Shown here: positions 27,851 to 36,564 of the stretch, one piece after another | How the letters are laid out: every line of letters starts with the position of its first letter | Position numbering within the stretch: the first letter of the stretch is position 1 | Assembly (NCBI GenBank): GCA_000687675.1 | Contig: JHWS01000003.1 | Span: 266,474-330,473 of the forward strand | Direction of reading: 5' to 3' | DNA length: 64,000 nt | Source of the DNA: Lachnospiraceae bacterium NC2008 | GTDB taxonomy: Bacteria; Bacillota; Clostridia; Lachnospirales; Lachnospiraceae | Position numbers and translations under genes: made by a program | Notes under the pieces: generated by a model | Seen by the model: the letters and a program-made list of their open reading frames with translations, nothing else | What the model was told of the DNA's origin: nothing | Database searches by the model: none

Positions 27851-28242
27851 ATATCCAAGAGGGATATGTTTTACGTAGTTTAGGTTGACTTTATGTTAAT
27901 CTACAAGCGCGGCGAAGTCACAAGATCAAGACAATAGTTTCAGCTGTGGGTCTTTTGTTTGAATAAAATAGGAGGCTTATAGTGTTAAAGGCTTGAGGCA
28001 GATCAAATGACCTAGCAAGAGACAGGGAGGTTGGAGACAGCAGTATATGGAGTTTATGAGTATTTATGGATTATGCCCGTAACATCAGTTTTCACAGGTG
28101 AAAGTTATGGCGGAAACGGCCCAGACTGGAATCTGAAAAAGAGACAGGAAGGTGACGGACAACAATTTGAGAAGGAGTTTCTCGAAGCATGTGCACATCA
28201 GAACTAATGTAGCAGGAGTCGGTATACCGGCTCCTGTTATTT
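27851..28242 (+). ncRNA. Unassigned structured RNA, about 390 nt
   Basis: The interval between a near-consensus promoter and a terminator has no plausible reading frame but many short helices: ATATCC/GGATAT (27851-27867), GTAG...CTAC enclosing TTGAC/GTTAA (27875-27904), CAAGAC/GTCTTTTG, TTTCAC/GTGAAA (28090-28103), CAGA/TCTG (28122-28135) and GAGAA/TTCTC (28169-28183). A motif AAGAGACAGGRAGGT occurs twice (28017 and 28139). It lacks the recognisable cores of RNase P RNA, tmRNA, SRP RNA or T-box leaders. It could be an RNA class known only from comparative genomics (the raiA-associated or ROOL type come to mind), which I cannot test. Exact ends are estimated from promoter and terminator. Confidence 0.6.
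28213..28242 (+). terminator. Terminator of the structured RNA
   Basis: CAGGAGTCGG (28213-28222) and CCGGCTCCTG (28227-28236) pair over 10 bp including one G-U, with a TATA loop, followed by TTATTT. Confidence 0.8.
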
Positions 28243-28243
28243 C

Positions 28244-28345
28244 GCGCAGGGGCACCTTTGGAAATATCCCAGCTAAAGCTGGGAGTGCCCCGTGCAGCGC
28301 TTTAGCTACTCTCCCGGCCGCAGGCCGGGAGAACATCACAAAGCG
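28244..28345. repeat. GC-rich palindromic element, copy A
   Basis: Directly after the terminator lie two nested hairpins. The first has outer stem GGGGCAC/GTGCCCC (28249-28255, 28285-28291) around CCCAGCT/AGCTGGG. The second has outer CGCTTT/AAAGCG (28298-28303, 28340-28345) around a 10-bp TCTCCCGGCC/GGCCGGGAGA stem. The element starts GCGCAGG and contains AAATATCC, both shared with copy B at 44191. It is far more GC-rich than its surroundings. Confidence 0.65.
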
Positions 28346-28393
28346 ATTAGAAAGGGACTTTACCGCCTGCTGGATTATTCATATGCCTAACGC

Positions 28394-28423
28394 TTGTTTC
28401 TTTAACAATATTTATGGTATTAT
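28394..28423 (+). promoter_or_regulatory. Possible promoter of the zinc-ribbon gene
   Basis: TTGTTT (28394-28399), 18 bases, then TATTAT (28418-28423) with an extended-10 TGG. The gene starts 83 bases later. Between them a GTGTG...CACAC hairpin can form. Confidence 0.45.
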
Positions 28424-28505
28424 TTAGTCGTGTGTGAATATGATGATATATTTCCCACACAGGGAATAAATTAAACAATGAAAAAGATTTTTTTGGAGGA
28501 TCAAT

Positions 28506-29984
28506 ATGTTTTGTAACAAATGTGGTGCCCAGATTCCAGACGGCACAAAGTTTTGTAACAAGTGTGGAGCTCCTGTAGGCGGCGCTAATCCAGCACCAGC
28601 TAACGGACCAGCTGCTACCCCAGCTCCTGCTAATAATGCTGCACCAGCAAACGGCGCAGTTCCACCAGTACCACCTATGCAGCAGCCAGTAAATGGTATG
28701 CCTATGCAGCAGCCAATGAATGGTATGCCTATGAACGGTATGCCAATGAATGGTATGATGCCACCTAAGAAACCAGTTAACAAGAAGTTAATAATTGGTA
28801 TCTGCTCAGCAGTAGCTGTTATTGCTATCGCTGTTGTAGCTATAATTCTTATTCTTAACATCAAACCAAAGGTTAACCTTAACTCATACGTTGATGCTGA
28901 GTTCTCAGGATATGACACAGTTGGTACAGCTGATGTAGAAGTTGATACAGATGCTATCATTAAAAAATACGGTAAGAAGATTAAGGGAACAGATGCCCTT
29001 AAGAAGTATAAGAAAGAAAACTATTTCTTTGGCGGAGATGATATGACAGATGCAGAAATCTTTGCTGAGATGGTTGAAGATGCTTGCGATGTAGATAGAA
29101 CAAGCTACCTTTCAAATGGTGATAAGATCGAGATCTCATGGGATAAGGATGATATCAAGGAGATTAAGAAGTGCTTCAAGGTAGAACTTCAGTTTAAGGA
29201 TTTCGAAGTTGAAGTTAAGGACCTTGATGAAGCAGAGGAATTTGATCCATTCAAAGATCTTGAAGTAACATTCAAGGGAACAAGTGGTGATGGTTATGCT
29301 GAACTTTCATACAATGGTGACCTTGACATTGATTTCTATGCATCACCTAACTATGATCTTGAAGAAGGTGACACAATAACAGTTTATACATATGCTTCAA
29401 AGGATCAGTTCCTTAGAGAAGGTAAACTTCTTACAGAGACAGAGAAAGATTACACAGTAGAAGGTCTTTCAAAATTTGCCACAAAGCTTTCAGATATTTC
29501 AAATGATGAAGAACAAAGAATGATTACAACTGCGAAAAATGTAATAGAAAGCGATTATGATGGTAATAGCTACTTTGAACTTGAATATACAGATTATATA
29601 GGTACATGTTTCCTTAATAGTAAAGGATATGATTCATGGTGCCATAATAAAATAATCATGGTATTTAAGCTAAACCTTACGTCGAAAGAAAATGATAAAT
29701 ATGAAGTTGAGTGTTATTATGCAGTGTGCTTTGAAGATGGTATGATAAGTCCAGATGGTGAATTTTCAATAGATGTTAGTGATTATTCTACACCATGGGC
29801 TAGTTTCTCAGCATATTATGATAAGGGTAGTTGGGATTATACATATGTTGATGGCTTTGAGTCTATAGCATCAATTCAAGATGATTATATCGCTGAGTAT
29901 GATGATGAATATACGATAGAATATGATGATTATATTGTTGCGGAAGAAGATGCAGATGTAGAGGAAGAAGAAGAGGAGAACTAA
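28506..29984 (+). CDS. Zinc-ribbon membrane protein of unknown function
   Basis: The first 22 residues form a double-CxxC zinc ribbon (MFCNKCGAQIPDGTKFCNKC; Cys3, 6, 17, 20). A Pro/Ala/Asn-rich linker follows, with a short tandem repeat of the type (M)NGMPMxx at about 60-85. A single membrane segment is at 95-119, and a 370-residue acidic C-terminal part is presumably outside the cell. It ends in a strongly acidic tail (DADVEEEEEEN). Proteins with this layout are common in Clostridia, but I cannot give a function. GGAGGATCA precedes the ATG. It is a single-gene unit between the GC-rich element and a terminator. Confidence 0.8.
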   Translation: MFCNKCGAQIPDGTKFCNKCGAPVGGANPAPANGPAATPAPANNAAPANGAVPPVPPMQQPVNGMPMQQPMNGMPMNGMPMNGMMPPKKPVNKKLIIGICSAVAVIAIAVVAIILILNIKPKVNLNSYVDAEFSGYDTVGTADVEVDTDAIIKKYGKKIKGTDALKKYKKENYFFGGDDMTDAEIFAEMVEDACDVDRTSYLSNGDKIEISWDKDDIKEIKKCFKVELQFKDFEVEVKDLDEAEEFDPFKDLEVTFKGTSGDGYAELSYNGDLDIDFYASPNYDLEEGDTITVYTYASKDQFLREGKLLTETEKDYTVEGLSKFATKLSDISNDEEQRMITTAKNVIESDYDGNSYFELEYTDYIGTCFLNSKGYDSWCHNKIIMVFKLNLTSKENDKYEVECYYAVCFEDGMISPDGEFSIDVSDYSTPWASFSAYYDKGSWDYTYVDGFESIASIQDDYIAEYDDEYTIEYDDYIVAEEDADVEEEEEEN

Positions 29985-30030
29985 TTCATCTTCTATGGTT
30001 ATTAGATAATACTAATATCAAACATATTAT

Positions 30031-30056
30031 GGGGCGCAGATTTATCTGCGCCCTTT
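30031..30056 (+). terminator. Terminator after the zinc-ribbon gene
   Basis: GGGCGCAGAT and ATCTGCGCCC form a 10-bp stem with a short loop (30032-30053), followed by TTT. Confidence 0.9.
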
Positions 30057-30081
30057 CAAATTATAGTCACATTTTGTTCGA

Positions 30082-30110
30082 TTGCAGGCAAAAGTGACAG
30101 AAGATATAAT
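30082..30110 (+). promoter_or_regulatory. Promoter of uvrA
   Basis: TTGCAG (30082-30087), 17 bases, TATAAT (30105-30110). uvrA starts 39 bases downstream after AAGGAG. Confidence 0.55.
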
Positions 30111-30148
30111 TATGCCTAAAAGCAGAAAATCACCTAAGGAGTATATAC

Positions 30149-32992
30149 ATGGCAGTAAGTAAGATGCTTCCTAAACATGAAGTAATAAGAATTAAGGGAG
30201 CAAGAGAACACAACCTTAAGAATATTGATTTGGAGATACCAAGAAACCAGTTTGTTGTAATAACAGGTTTATCCGGTTCAGGTAAGTCTTCCCTGGCATT
30301 TGACACTATATATGCAGAAGGTCAGAGAAGATATATGGAATCTCTTTCATCATATGCTAGACAGTTCCTTGGTCAGATGGAAAAACCTGAGGTTGACAAG
30401 ATAGAAGGCCTTAGCCCTGCTATTAGTATTGATCAGAAGTCTACCAATAAGAACCCAAGGTCTACTGTAGGTACTGTTACTGAGATATATGACTATTTCA
30501 GACTTCTTTATGCAAGAGCAGGTATACCTCACTGCCCATCATGTGGCAAGCCTATTAGTAAACAGACTGTCGACCAGATGGTTGATCAGATTATGGAACT
30601 TGAAGAAGGTACTAAGATACAGCTTCTTGCTCCAGTTGTAAGAGGTAAGAAGGGACGCCACGAGAAGGTTTTAGAAAGAGCTTCCAGAAGTGGTTATGTA
30701 AGAGTTCGTATTGATGGTAATATGTACGAACTTTCTGAAGATATTGAACTTGATAAGAATATCAAGCATTCTATTGAAATTATAGTAGACAGACTTGTAG
30801 TTAAACCAGGAATCGAAAAGAGGCTTACAGACTCAGTTGAAAGTGTTTTAGATGCTGCAGACGGTCTTATGATTGTTGATATTATAGGAGGAGAACCTCT
30901 TAACTTCAGCCAGAGCTTTTCTTGTCCTGACTGCGGTATCAGTATAGATGAAATAGAGCCTAGAAGTTTTTCGTTTAACAATCCATTCGGTGCCTGCCCT
31001 GCTTGTGCAGGTCTTGGATACAAGATGGAATTTACAGAGGACCGTATCATACCTGATAAGAGGCTTTCTATCAATGAAGGCGCTATACAGGTTATAGGAT
31101 GGCAGTCTTGCACTAAGGAAGGCAGCTTTACAAGAGCACTTCTTGATGCCCTTGCAAAGAAATTCAAGTTTAATCTTGATACTCCTTGGGAAGATTATCC
31201 AGATAAGATTAAGAACCTGTTAGTTAACGGAACAGATAAAAGTGTGGATGTATATTACGAAGGCCAAAGAGGCAAAGGTGTATATCCAACAGTATTTGAA
31301 GGTTTAATTAAGAATACAGAAAGAAGATATAGAGAAACATATTCGGAAAATCAGAAGGCTGAATATGAGAAATATATGGATATATCACCATGTCAGGAAT
31401 GCGGTGGTATGAGACTTAAGAGAGACAGCCTTGCAGTAACTATCTGCGATAAGAATATCTTTGAAATAACTTCTTTATCTATAAAAGACTTATATGACTT
31501 TATTAACAATATGAAACTTACTGATTACCAGCAGCGTATTGCGGCAGGTATCCTTAAGGAGATTCATGCAAGAGTTGGCTTCCTTATGGAAGTAGGTCTT
31601 GATTATCTGTCTCTTGCCAGAGCAACAGCTACTCTTTCAGGTGGTGAAGCTCAGCGTATTAGACTTGCTACCCAGATAGGTTCAGGTCTTGTTGGAGTTT
31701 GCTATATCCTAGATGAACCTAGTATAGGTCTTCACCAAAGAGATAATGACAGATTACTTGGAGCTTTAAAGGGACTAAGAGACCTTGGCAACTCTCTTAT
31801 AGTAGTTGAGCACGACGAAGATACTATGCGTCAGGCTGATTATATAGTTGATATTGGTCCAGGTGCAGGTGAGCACGGCGGCGAAGTTATAGCTACAGGT
31901 ACTGCCCAGGATATTATGAAGAATAAGAACTCTGTAACAGGTGCTTATCTTAGCGGCAGACTTAAGATAGAAGTTCCAAAGAAGAGAAGAACTTCTAAGG
32001 AATATATAACTATTAAAGGGGCTACTGAGCATAACCTTAAGAATATAGATGTTAAGATTCCACTTGGTGTATTTACCTGTGTAACAGGTGTATCAGGTTC
32101 AGGTAAGTCATCACTAATCAATGAGATACTTTACAAAACTCTTGCAAGAGACCTTAACAGAGCTTATACCCATCCAGGTAAATCTAAGGGAGTTCTTGGA
32201 GAAGAGAAACTTGATAAGGTTATTAATATAGACCAGTCACCAATAGGTAGAACTCCTCGTTCTAACCCTGCAACTTATACAGGTGTCTTTGACCAGATCA
32301 GAGACCTCTTTGCTGCAACAACAGATGCCAAGGCTAGAGGCTACCAGAAGGGTAGATTTAGTTTCAATGTTAAAGGCGGTAGATGCGAGGCTTGCCAGGG
32401 CGATGGTATCATCAAGATTGAGATGCATTTCCTTCCTGATGTATATGTTCCTTGCGAAGTTTGCGGCGGCAAGAGATATAATAGAGAAACTCTTGATGTT
32501 CTTTATAAGGGAAAGAACATCTATGATGTTCTTAATATGACAGTTGAAGAAGCACTTGATTTCTTTTCAGCTGTGCCTTCTATTAAGAATAAGATTTCTA
32601 CACTTAATGACGTAGGTCTTTCTTATATAAGACTTGGTCAGCCTTCAACCCAGCTTTCAGGCGGTGAGGCCCAGCGTATCAAGCTTGCTACCGAACTTTC
32701 AAAGAAAAGCACAGGTAATACAATCTACATCTTAGATGAACCAACAACAGGTCTCCACTTTGAAGATGTTCACAAGCTTATTGATATCCTTCAGAAGTTA
32801 ACTGACCAGGGTAATACTGTAGTAGTTATTGAGCACAACTTAGATGTTATTAAAACTGCGGATTATATTATCGATATGGGACCAGAAGGTGGCGACGGGG
32901 GCGGAACTGTTATTGCCAAGGGAACTCCTGAGCAGGTGGCTAAGTGTAAAGAGTCCTATACAGGGGCATTTCTTAAGAAAATGCTTGATTAA
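30149..32992 (+). CDS. uvrA: Excinuclease ABC subunit A
   Basis: UvrA is the damage sensor of nucleotide excision repair and loads UvrB. Both ABC units are complete: Walker [10 protein letters not shown] (N-terminal) and GVSGSGKSS (about 648), signature [16 protein letters not shown] and [16 protein letters not shown], and two ILDEP Walker B motifs. Zinc-binding CPSC/CPDC/CPAC/CQEC pairs and CEACQGDG...CEVCGG are present. AAGGAG is 7 bases before the ATG. 947 residues is standard. Confidence 0.98.
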   Translation: MAVSKMLPKHEVIRIKGAREHNLKNIDLEIPRNQFVVITGLSGSGKSSLAFDTIYAEGQRRYMESLSSYARQFLGQMEKPEVDKIEGLSPAISIDQKSTNKNPRSTVGTVTEIYDYFRLLYARAGIPHCPSCGKPISKQTVDQMVDQIMELEEGTKIQLLAPVVRGKKGRHEKVLERASRSGYVRVRIDGNMYELSEDIELDKNIKHSIEIIVDRLVVKPGIEKRLTDSVESVLDAADGLMIVDIIGGEPLNFSQSFSCPDCGISIDEIEPRSFSFNNPFGACPACAGLGYKMEFTEDRIIPDKRLSINEGAIQVIGWQSCTKEGSFTRALLDALAKKFKFNLDTPWEDYPDKIKNLLVNGTDKSVDVYYEGQRGKGVYPTVFEGLIKNTERRYRETYSENQKAEYEKYMDISPCQECGGMRLKRDSLAVTICDKNIFEITSLSIKDLYDFINNMKLTDYQQRIAAGILKEIHARVGFLMEVGLDYLSLARATATLSGGEAQRIRLATQIGSGLVGVCYILDEPSIGLHQRDNDRLLGALKGLRDLGNSLIVVEHDEDTMRQADYIVDIGPGAGEHGGEVIATGTAQDIMKNKNSVTGAYLSGRLKIEVPKKRRTSKEYITIKGATEHNLKNIDVKIPLGVFTCVTGVSGSGKSSLINEILYKTLARDLNRAYTHPGKSKGVLGEEKLDKVINIDQSPIGRTPRSNPATYTGVFDQIRDLFAATTDAKARGYQKGRFSFNVKGGRCEACQGDGIIKIEMHFLPDVYVPCEVCGGKRYNRETLDVLYKGKNIYDVLNMTVEEALDFFSAVPSIKNKISTLNDVGLSYIRLGQPSTQLSGGEAQRIKLATELSKKSTGNTIYILDEPTTGLHFEDVHKLIDILQKLTDQGNTVVVIEHNLDVIKTADYIIDMGPEGGDGGGTVIAKGTPEQVAKCKESYTGAFLKKMLD

Positions 32993-33099
32993 GTTTATTT
33001 ACCACCACCGGCCCTCTAATAGGGTGTAAAAAAATCAGCGAAAAGCCTAAAGAATATCTAAATATTAACCGATAAAATACTTAAGTGAAAAAGAATCTC

Positions 33100-33128
33100 T
33101 TTCAAAACTAGTCCCTTTCGGTTATAAT
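33100..33128 (+). promoter_or_regulatory. Promoter of the mbl-flagellar operon
   Basis: TTTCAA (33100-33105), 17 bases, TATAAT (33123-33128). It lies 47 bases before the mbl start. The stretch after uvrA (32993-33099) also holds a weak CACC..CCCT/AGGG..TG hairpin near 33003-33028, a poor terminator. Confidence 0.6.
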
Positions 33129-33174
33129 GTAATGGCTTATAATTCTTAAACCAATAGAAAGGGGTTTGAAATTA

Positions 33175-34167
33175 ATGAATTACGCAGATATAGGAATCGA
33201 TCTTGGAACAGCGAGTATCCTAGTATATATAAGAGGTAGAGGCGTCGTACTTAAGGAGCCTTCAGTAGTAGCATTTGATAAAGATAACAACAAGATTAAG
33301 GCTATCGGTGAAGATGCCCGTCTTATGATTGGACGTACACCTGGTAACATCGTAGCAGTAAGACCACTTAGACAGGGTGTTATCTCAGACTATAACGTTA
33401 CAGAGAAGATGATGAAGTATTTCATCACTAAAGCTCTTGGCCGTAAATATTTCAGAAAGCCACGTATCGCAGTCTGCGTACCTAGTGGTGTAACAGAAGT
33501 AGAGAAGAAGGCTGTTGAAGATGCTACATATCAGGCTGGTGCAAGAGAAGTAGCTATTATCGAGGAGCCTATCGCAGCAGCAATTGGTGCAGGTATCGAT
33601 ATTGCTAAGCCACAGGGTAACATGATTGTAGATATCGGTGGTGGTACTACAGATGTAGCTGTTATCTCGCTTGGTGGTACAGTTGAAAGTGATTCTATCA
33701 AGGTAGCAGGTGACGACTTTGACAATGCTATCGTTCGTTATATGAGACTTAAGTACAACATGCTTGTTGGTGACCGTACAGCAGAAGATATTAAGATTAA
33801 TATCGGTACAGCATTCAAGCGTGAAGAGATAGACTACATGGATGTTAGAGGAAGAAACCTTGTAACAGGTCTTCCAGAAACAGTAAGAGTATCTTCAGAG
33901 GAAACTCAGGAAGCTCTTAAGGAAACAACAACACAGATTCTTGATACAATATGCAGCGTTCTTGAAAGAACTCCACCTGAACTTGCAGGTGATATTGTTG
34001 ATAGAGGTATCGTTCTTACAGGTGGCGGTGCTATGCTTCGTGGACTTGAAGAACTTATCGAGGAACGTACACATATCAACACTATGACAGCAGATGAACC
34101 TATGACATGTGTTGCTATAGGTACAGGTAAATATATCGAGTTCCTTGCAGGACACAATCAGATATAA
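33175..34167 (+). CDS. mbl: Rod-shape-determining protein MreB/Mbl
   Basis: This bacterial actin organises elongation-specific cell wall synthesis under the membrane. Nucleotide-binding motifs are GIDLGTASILVY (phosphate 1), DIGGGTTDVAVISLGG (phosphate 2) and GIVLTGGGAMLRGL (adenosine). The ATG at 33175 has AAAGGGG 10 bases upstream; a TTG at 33166 is open but too close to that site. 330 residues is usual. The order mbl-flhO-flhP is the same as in Bacillus, which supports Mbl rather than the MreBCD-linked paralogue. Confidence 0.92.
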   Translation: MNYADIGIDLGTASILVYIRGRGVVLKEPSVVAFDKDNNKIKAIGEDARLMIGRTPGNIVAVRPLRQGVISDYNVTEKMMKYFITKALGRKYFRKPRIAVCVPSGVTEVEKKAVEDATYQAGAREVAIIEEPIAAAIGAGIDIAKPQGNMIVDIGGGTTDVAVISLGGTVESDSIKVAGDDFDNAIVRYMRLKYNMLVGDRTAEDIKINIGTAFKREEIDYMDVRGRNLVTGLPETVRVSSEETQEALKETTTQILDTICSVLERTPPELAGDIVDRGIVLTGGGAMLRGLEELIEERTHINTMTADEPMTCVAIGTGKYIEFLAGHNQI

Positions 34168-34191
34168 TCACAGCATTATAGGAGGTCGGCC

Positions 34192-34974
34192 ATGGTAAAA
34201 GGTTTATACACAGCATATACAGGTATGATTCATGAACAGAACAGAATGGATGTGCTTACAAATAACCTGGCTAATGCCGACACTATAGGTTTTAAGAAAG
34301 AAGGAGCAACAGCTCAGTCATTTGACGCTTGTCTTGTTGATAAGATTAATGATGACTCAGAGCCGTTTTATAGAACTGCCAGAAGAATAGGTAAGGCTAA
34401 TCCAGGTGTTAAGATTGGTGAAGGCTATACAGACTATTCACAGGGAGCATTTCAGGTTACTAACAATAAGATGGACTTTGCTCTTGGCGGTCAGGGCTTC
34501 TTTACAGTAGAGTTCTCCAAGAAAGATGGAGAAACAACTACTATGTATACAAGAGATGGTAACTTCAGTCTTACTCAGGATGGTTATCTTATAACAACTG
34601 ATGGAGACTATGTCCTTGGTAGCAATAATCAGCATATCAAACTTGATCCTACTGCTGAAGTAGTAGTTGATCAACACGGATATATTTACCAAAATGATAA
34701 ACAGGTTGCCAGCTTAAAACTTACAGATTTCGAAGATTATAATTATCTCGAGCATTACGGCGAGAATTATTATATTCCTGTGGAAGGTGCCACAGCTATA
34801 AATGCAACGGATTGCACAGTAAACCAGGGTTATCTTGAGACTTCCAATGTCAGCATAGTTAAAGAGATGGTTGAGATGATATCTGTTTCAAGACAGTATG
34901 AAGCTAACCAGAAACTTATACAGACTATGGATTCATCTCTTGATATTGCAGCTAATCAGATTGGTAAAGTCTGA
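34192..34974 (+). CDS. flhO: Flagellar hook-basal body rod protein, FlhO type
   Basis: Distal-rod/FlgF-FlgG family protein. The N terminus LYTAYTGMIHEQNRMDVLTN followed by NLANADTIGFKKE is the flagellar rod signature, and the C terminus SNVSIVKEMVEMISVSRQYEANQKLIQTMD is the matching coiled-coil end that assembles with it. Central Lys/Gly-rich FALGGQGFFTVE and YTRDGNFSLTQDGYL are typical of FlgG-like proteins. 260 residues. GGAGGTCGG precedes the ATG, 24 bases after mbl. Operon order identifies it as FlhO. Confidence 0.88.
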   Translation: MVKGLYTAYTGMIHEQNRMDVLTNNLANADTIGFKKEGATAQSFDACLVDKINDDSEPFYRTARRIGKANPGVKIGEGYTDYSQGAFQVTNNKMDFALGGQGFFTVEFSKKDGETTTMYTRDGNFSLTQDGYLITTDGDYVLGSNNQHIKLDPTAEVVVDQHGYIYQNDKQVASLKLTDFEDYNYLEHYGENYYIPVEGATAINATDCTVNQGYLETSNVSIVKEMVEMISVSRQYEANQKLIQTMDSSLDIAANQIGKV

Positions 34975-34999
34975 TAAATAGGAAAGGTAGGGTGCATTT

Positions 35000-35815
35000 A
35001 TGGTAAGATCTCTTTGGTCAGCAGCTACAGGTATGATTGCTCAGCAGACTGCTGTAGATACAATTTCCAATAACATATCTAATATTAATACTAACGGTTA
35101 TAAAACCAGTCAGAACGAATTCAAGTCTCTGCTTTATCAGGAACTTCAGACAAAGACAACTTCAGCTAATGGAGCTACTAAGCCTATTGATTCACAGGTA
35201 GGTCTTGGTGTTAGATCTTCATCTATCACAACTATTTTTACACAGGGTAGTTTCTATGAGTCAACAAGTGATACTGCATTTGCTATTAGCGGTGATGGTT
35301 TCTTTGGTATACAGGGCTCAGACGGTAAGACATATTACACAAGAAATGGTAACTTCCAGCTTGCTGTAGATACTAATGGTCTTACACTTGCTACAACAGA
35401 CGGTGAGCCGGTACTTGATACTAATGGTAAGAAGATTACCTTCCCTAAGAATATTATGGCTAGTAACCTTACTATCTCACAGGATGGTGAGTTTATGTAC
35501 CCTGATGAAAAGAACAATCCTAAGTCTCTTGGTATCAGGATTGGTTTATATCAGTTCAACAATCCTAGCGGACTTGAGAAGCAGGCTGGTAGCTTATATA
35601 AGGCAACAGATGCCAGCGGCGCTGCTATCAACGAAGCAACAAATAACAATATCAAGAAGAGTTCGATTGCTCAGGGATATTTGGAAGGCTCAAACGTTCA
35701 GCTTGCAGATGAGATGGTTAACCTCATCGTTGCTCAGCGTGCATACGAAGCTAACTCTAAGGCTATCACAACATCAGACGAGATGATGGGCCAGGCAAAC
35801 CAGCTTAAGCGCTAA
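35000..35815 (+). CDS. flhP: Flagellar hook-basal body protein FlgG, FlhP type
   Basis: Paralogue of the preceding gene and closer to FlgG: MVRSLWSAATGMIAQQTAVD and ISNNISNINTNGYKTSQNEF at the start, ISGDGFFGIQGSDGKTYYTRNGNF in the centre, and SNVQLADEMVNLIVAQRAYEANSKAI at the end. The family forms the distal rod of the flagellum. 271 residues. AGGAAAGGTAGGG precedes the ATG. It lies 25 bases after flhO. Confidence 0.9.
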   Translation: MVRSLWSAATGMIAQQTAVDTISNNISNINTNGYKTSQNEFKSLLYQELQTKTTSANGATKPIDSQVGLGVRSSSITTIFTQGSFYESTSDTAFAISGDGFFGIQGSDGKTYYTRNGNFQLAVDTNGLTLATTDGEPVLDTNGKKITFPKNIMASNLTISQDGEFMYPDEKNNPKSLGIRIGLYQFNNPSGLEKQAGSLYKATDASGAAINEATNNNIKKSSIAQGYLEGSNVQLADEMVNLIVAQRAYEANSKAITTSDEMMGQANQLKR

Positions 35816-35819
35816 TAAC

Positions 35820-35883
35820 CTGAAGGTAGCTACCTTCAGCTAGCACATTTCGCTTAGGACGAAATGCGAACCTAAACGCGGTT
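35820..35883. repeat. Series of hairpins between flhP and flgJ
   Basis: Three successive inverted repeats: a perfect 20-base palindrome CTGAAGGTAGCTACCTTCAG (35820-35839), CATTTCG/CGAAATG (35846-35866) and AACC/GGTT (about 35869-35883). There is no T run, so this is not an ordinary terminator. It may act as an RNA processing or stability element within the flagellar operon, which is inferred. Confidence 0.5.
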
Positions 35884-35898
35884 GCCTAAATTGTAAAT

Positions 35899-35917
35899 AG
35901 TTCACAACGTGAACTAA
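35899..35917. repeat. Inverted repeat AGTTCA-N5-TGAACT, copy 2
   Basis: AGTTCA CAACG TGAACT AA sits 14 bases before the flgJ ATG and overlaps the region where its ribosome binding site (ACGAGG) lies. Same motif as at 4218 and 54556. Confidence 0.55.
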
Positions 35918-35930
35918 CGAGGTAGATATT

Positions 35931-36317
35931 ATGGACATGCTTAATATTAATAGTTTAAATTCATATGCAGCAGACATAGCAAAGAACGATGCAACTAAAG
36001 CTATGACTAATAAAGCTCAGAAGGCAGAAACTGATGAAGAGCTTATGGAAGCATGCAAAGAATTCGAGAACTATCTTTGGGAGCAGGTCCTTAAGTCTAT
36101 GAAGAGCACAGTAGATGTCTTCAAGGAAGAAGAAGGCAGCAGCGCAAAGCAGACTGTAGACTATTTCATGGACACAGCCATATCAGATGTATCTAAGTCC
36201 CTTACAGATCAAAACATGGGACCGGGTTCTCTCGCACAGCAGATGTACGAACAGATGAAACGTACTAACACTGTGAACGTCGAAGACTTATTCAAGAAAG
36301 AAAATACAGAGGCATAA
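35931..36317 (+). CDS. flgJ: Rod-binding protein, FlgJ N-terminal domain type
   Basis: The 128 residues match the rod-binding domain of FlgJ, without the muramidase domain: KEFENYLWEQVLKSMKSTV, then a conserved YFMDTAISDVSKSLTDQNMGPGSLAQQMYEQM tail region. It caps and chaperones rod assembly. AGGTAGATATT lies before the ATG. It closes the mbl-flhO-flhP-flgJ unit after a hairpin-rich spacer of 115 bases. Confidence 0.88.
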   Translation: MDMLNINSLNSYAADIAKNDATKAMTNKAQKAETDEELMEACKEFENYLWEQVLKSMKSTVDVFKEEEGSSAKQTVDYFMDTAISDVSKSLTDQNMGPGSLAQQMYEQMKRTNTVNVEDLFKKENTEA

Positions 36318-36344
36318 TTATGCCTATCCCCTTCAAATTAGTTA

Positions 36345-36355
36345 TATAATATAAT
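36345..36355 (+). promoter_or_regulatory. -10 region (overlapping TATAAT pair)
   Basis: Two overlapping TATAAT hexamers (36345-36350 and 36350-36355) lie just upstream of the long hairpin RNA candidate. No good -35 was found at 17 bases; TTCAAA at 36332 is too close. Confidence 0.4.
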
Positions 36356-36369
36356 ACTTAATACATGTG

Positions 36370-36545
36370 GCAGCAAGAACTGCATATAGGAATTAATTTG
36401 CGACATTAATTGCCGCGGAGCTGAAATCCGTCCCGATACTCTTACGCGCGAAGGCGTTCCTGAGCGTGTTAGAGGAGCGTGGACTAGTTCAGCGAAGCGT
36501 TTGGCAATTACGAGCAAATTAATATCTATACGTAGGTCCTGCTTC
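36370..36545 (+). ncRNA. Long irregular hairpin RNA, possibly 6S-like
   Basis: About 175 bases fold on themselves from end to end: GCATATAG with CTATACGT, then ATTAATTTGC (36392-36401) with GCAAATTAAT (36514-36523), TAATTGCC (36407-36414) with GGCAATTA (36503-36510), GCTGAA (36420-36425) with TTCAGC (36488-36493), and CTCTTACGC with GCGTGTTAGAG at the tip. A -10 pair lies just upstream. The shape, one long rod with internal loops and around 180 nt, is that of 6S RNA, the RNA polymerase-binding regulator. I did not identify a diagnostic conserved 6S sequence, so the class is inferred. It ends about 20 bases before recD2. Confidence 0.45.
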
Positions 36546-36564
36546 AAAGATTAGGCGAAAAAAT

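Noticed and set aside
28152..28427. 91-residue reading frame in the non-coding interval
   Set aside because: It runs through the terminator and the GC-rich palindromic element, so the codons follow RNA structure; no ribosome binding site.
28424..28960. 178-residue reading frame on the minus strand opposite the zinc-ribbon gene
   Set aside because: Its Gly/Ile/Pro-rich composition is the mirror of the repeated linker of the plus-strand gene, and that gene has the zinc ribbon and ribosome binding site.
30067..30080. LexA half-site (TGTTCG) before uvrA
   Set aside because: Only one arm of the box is present; the other arm mismatches at four of five positions.
36338..36547. 69-residue minus-strand frame before recD2
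   Set aside because: It coincides with the long self-complementary hairpin, where an open frame can arise by symmetry.
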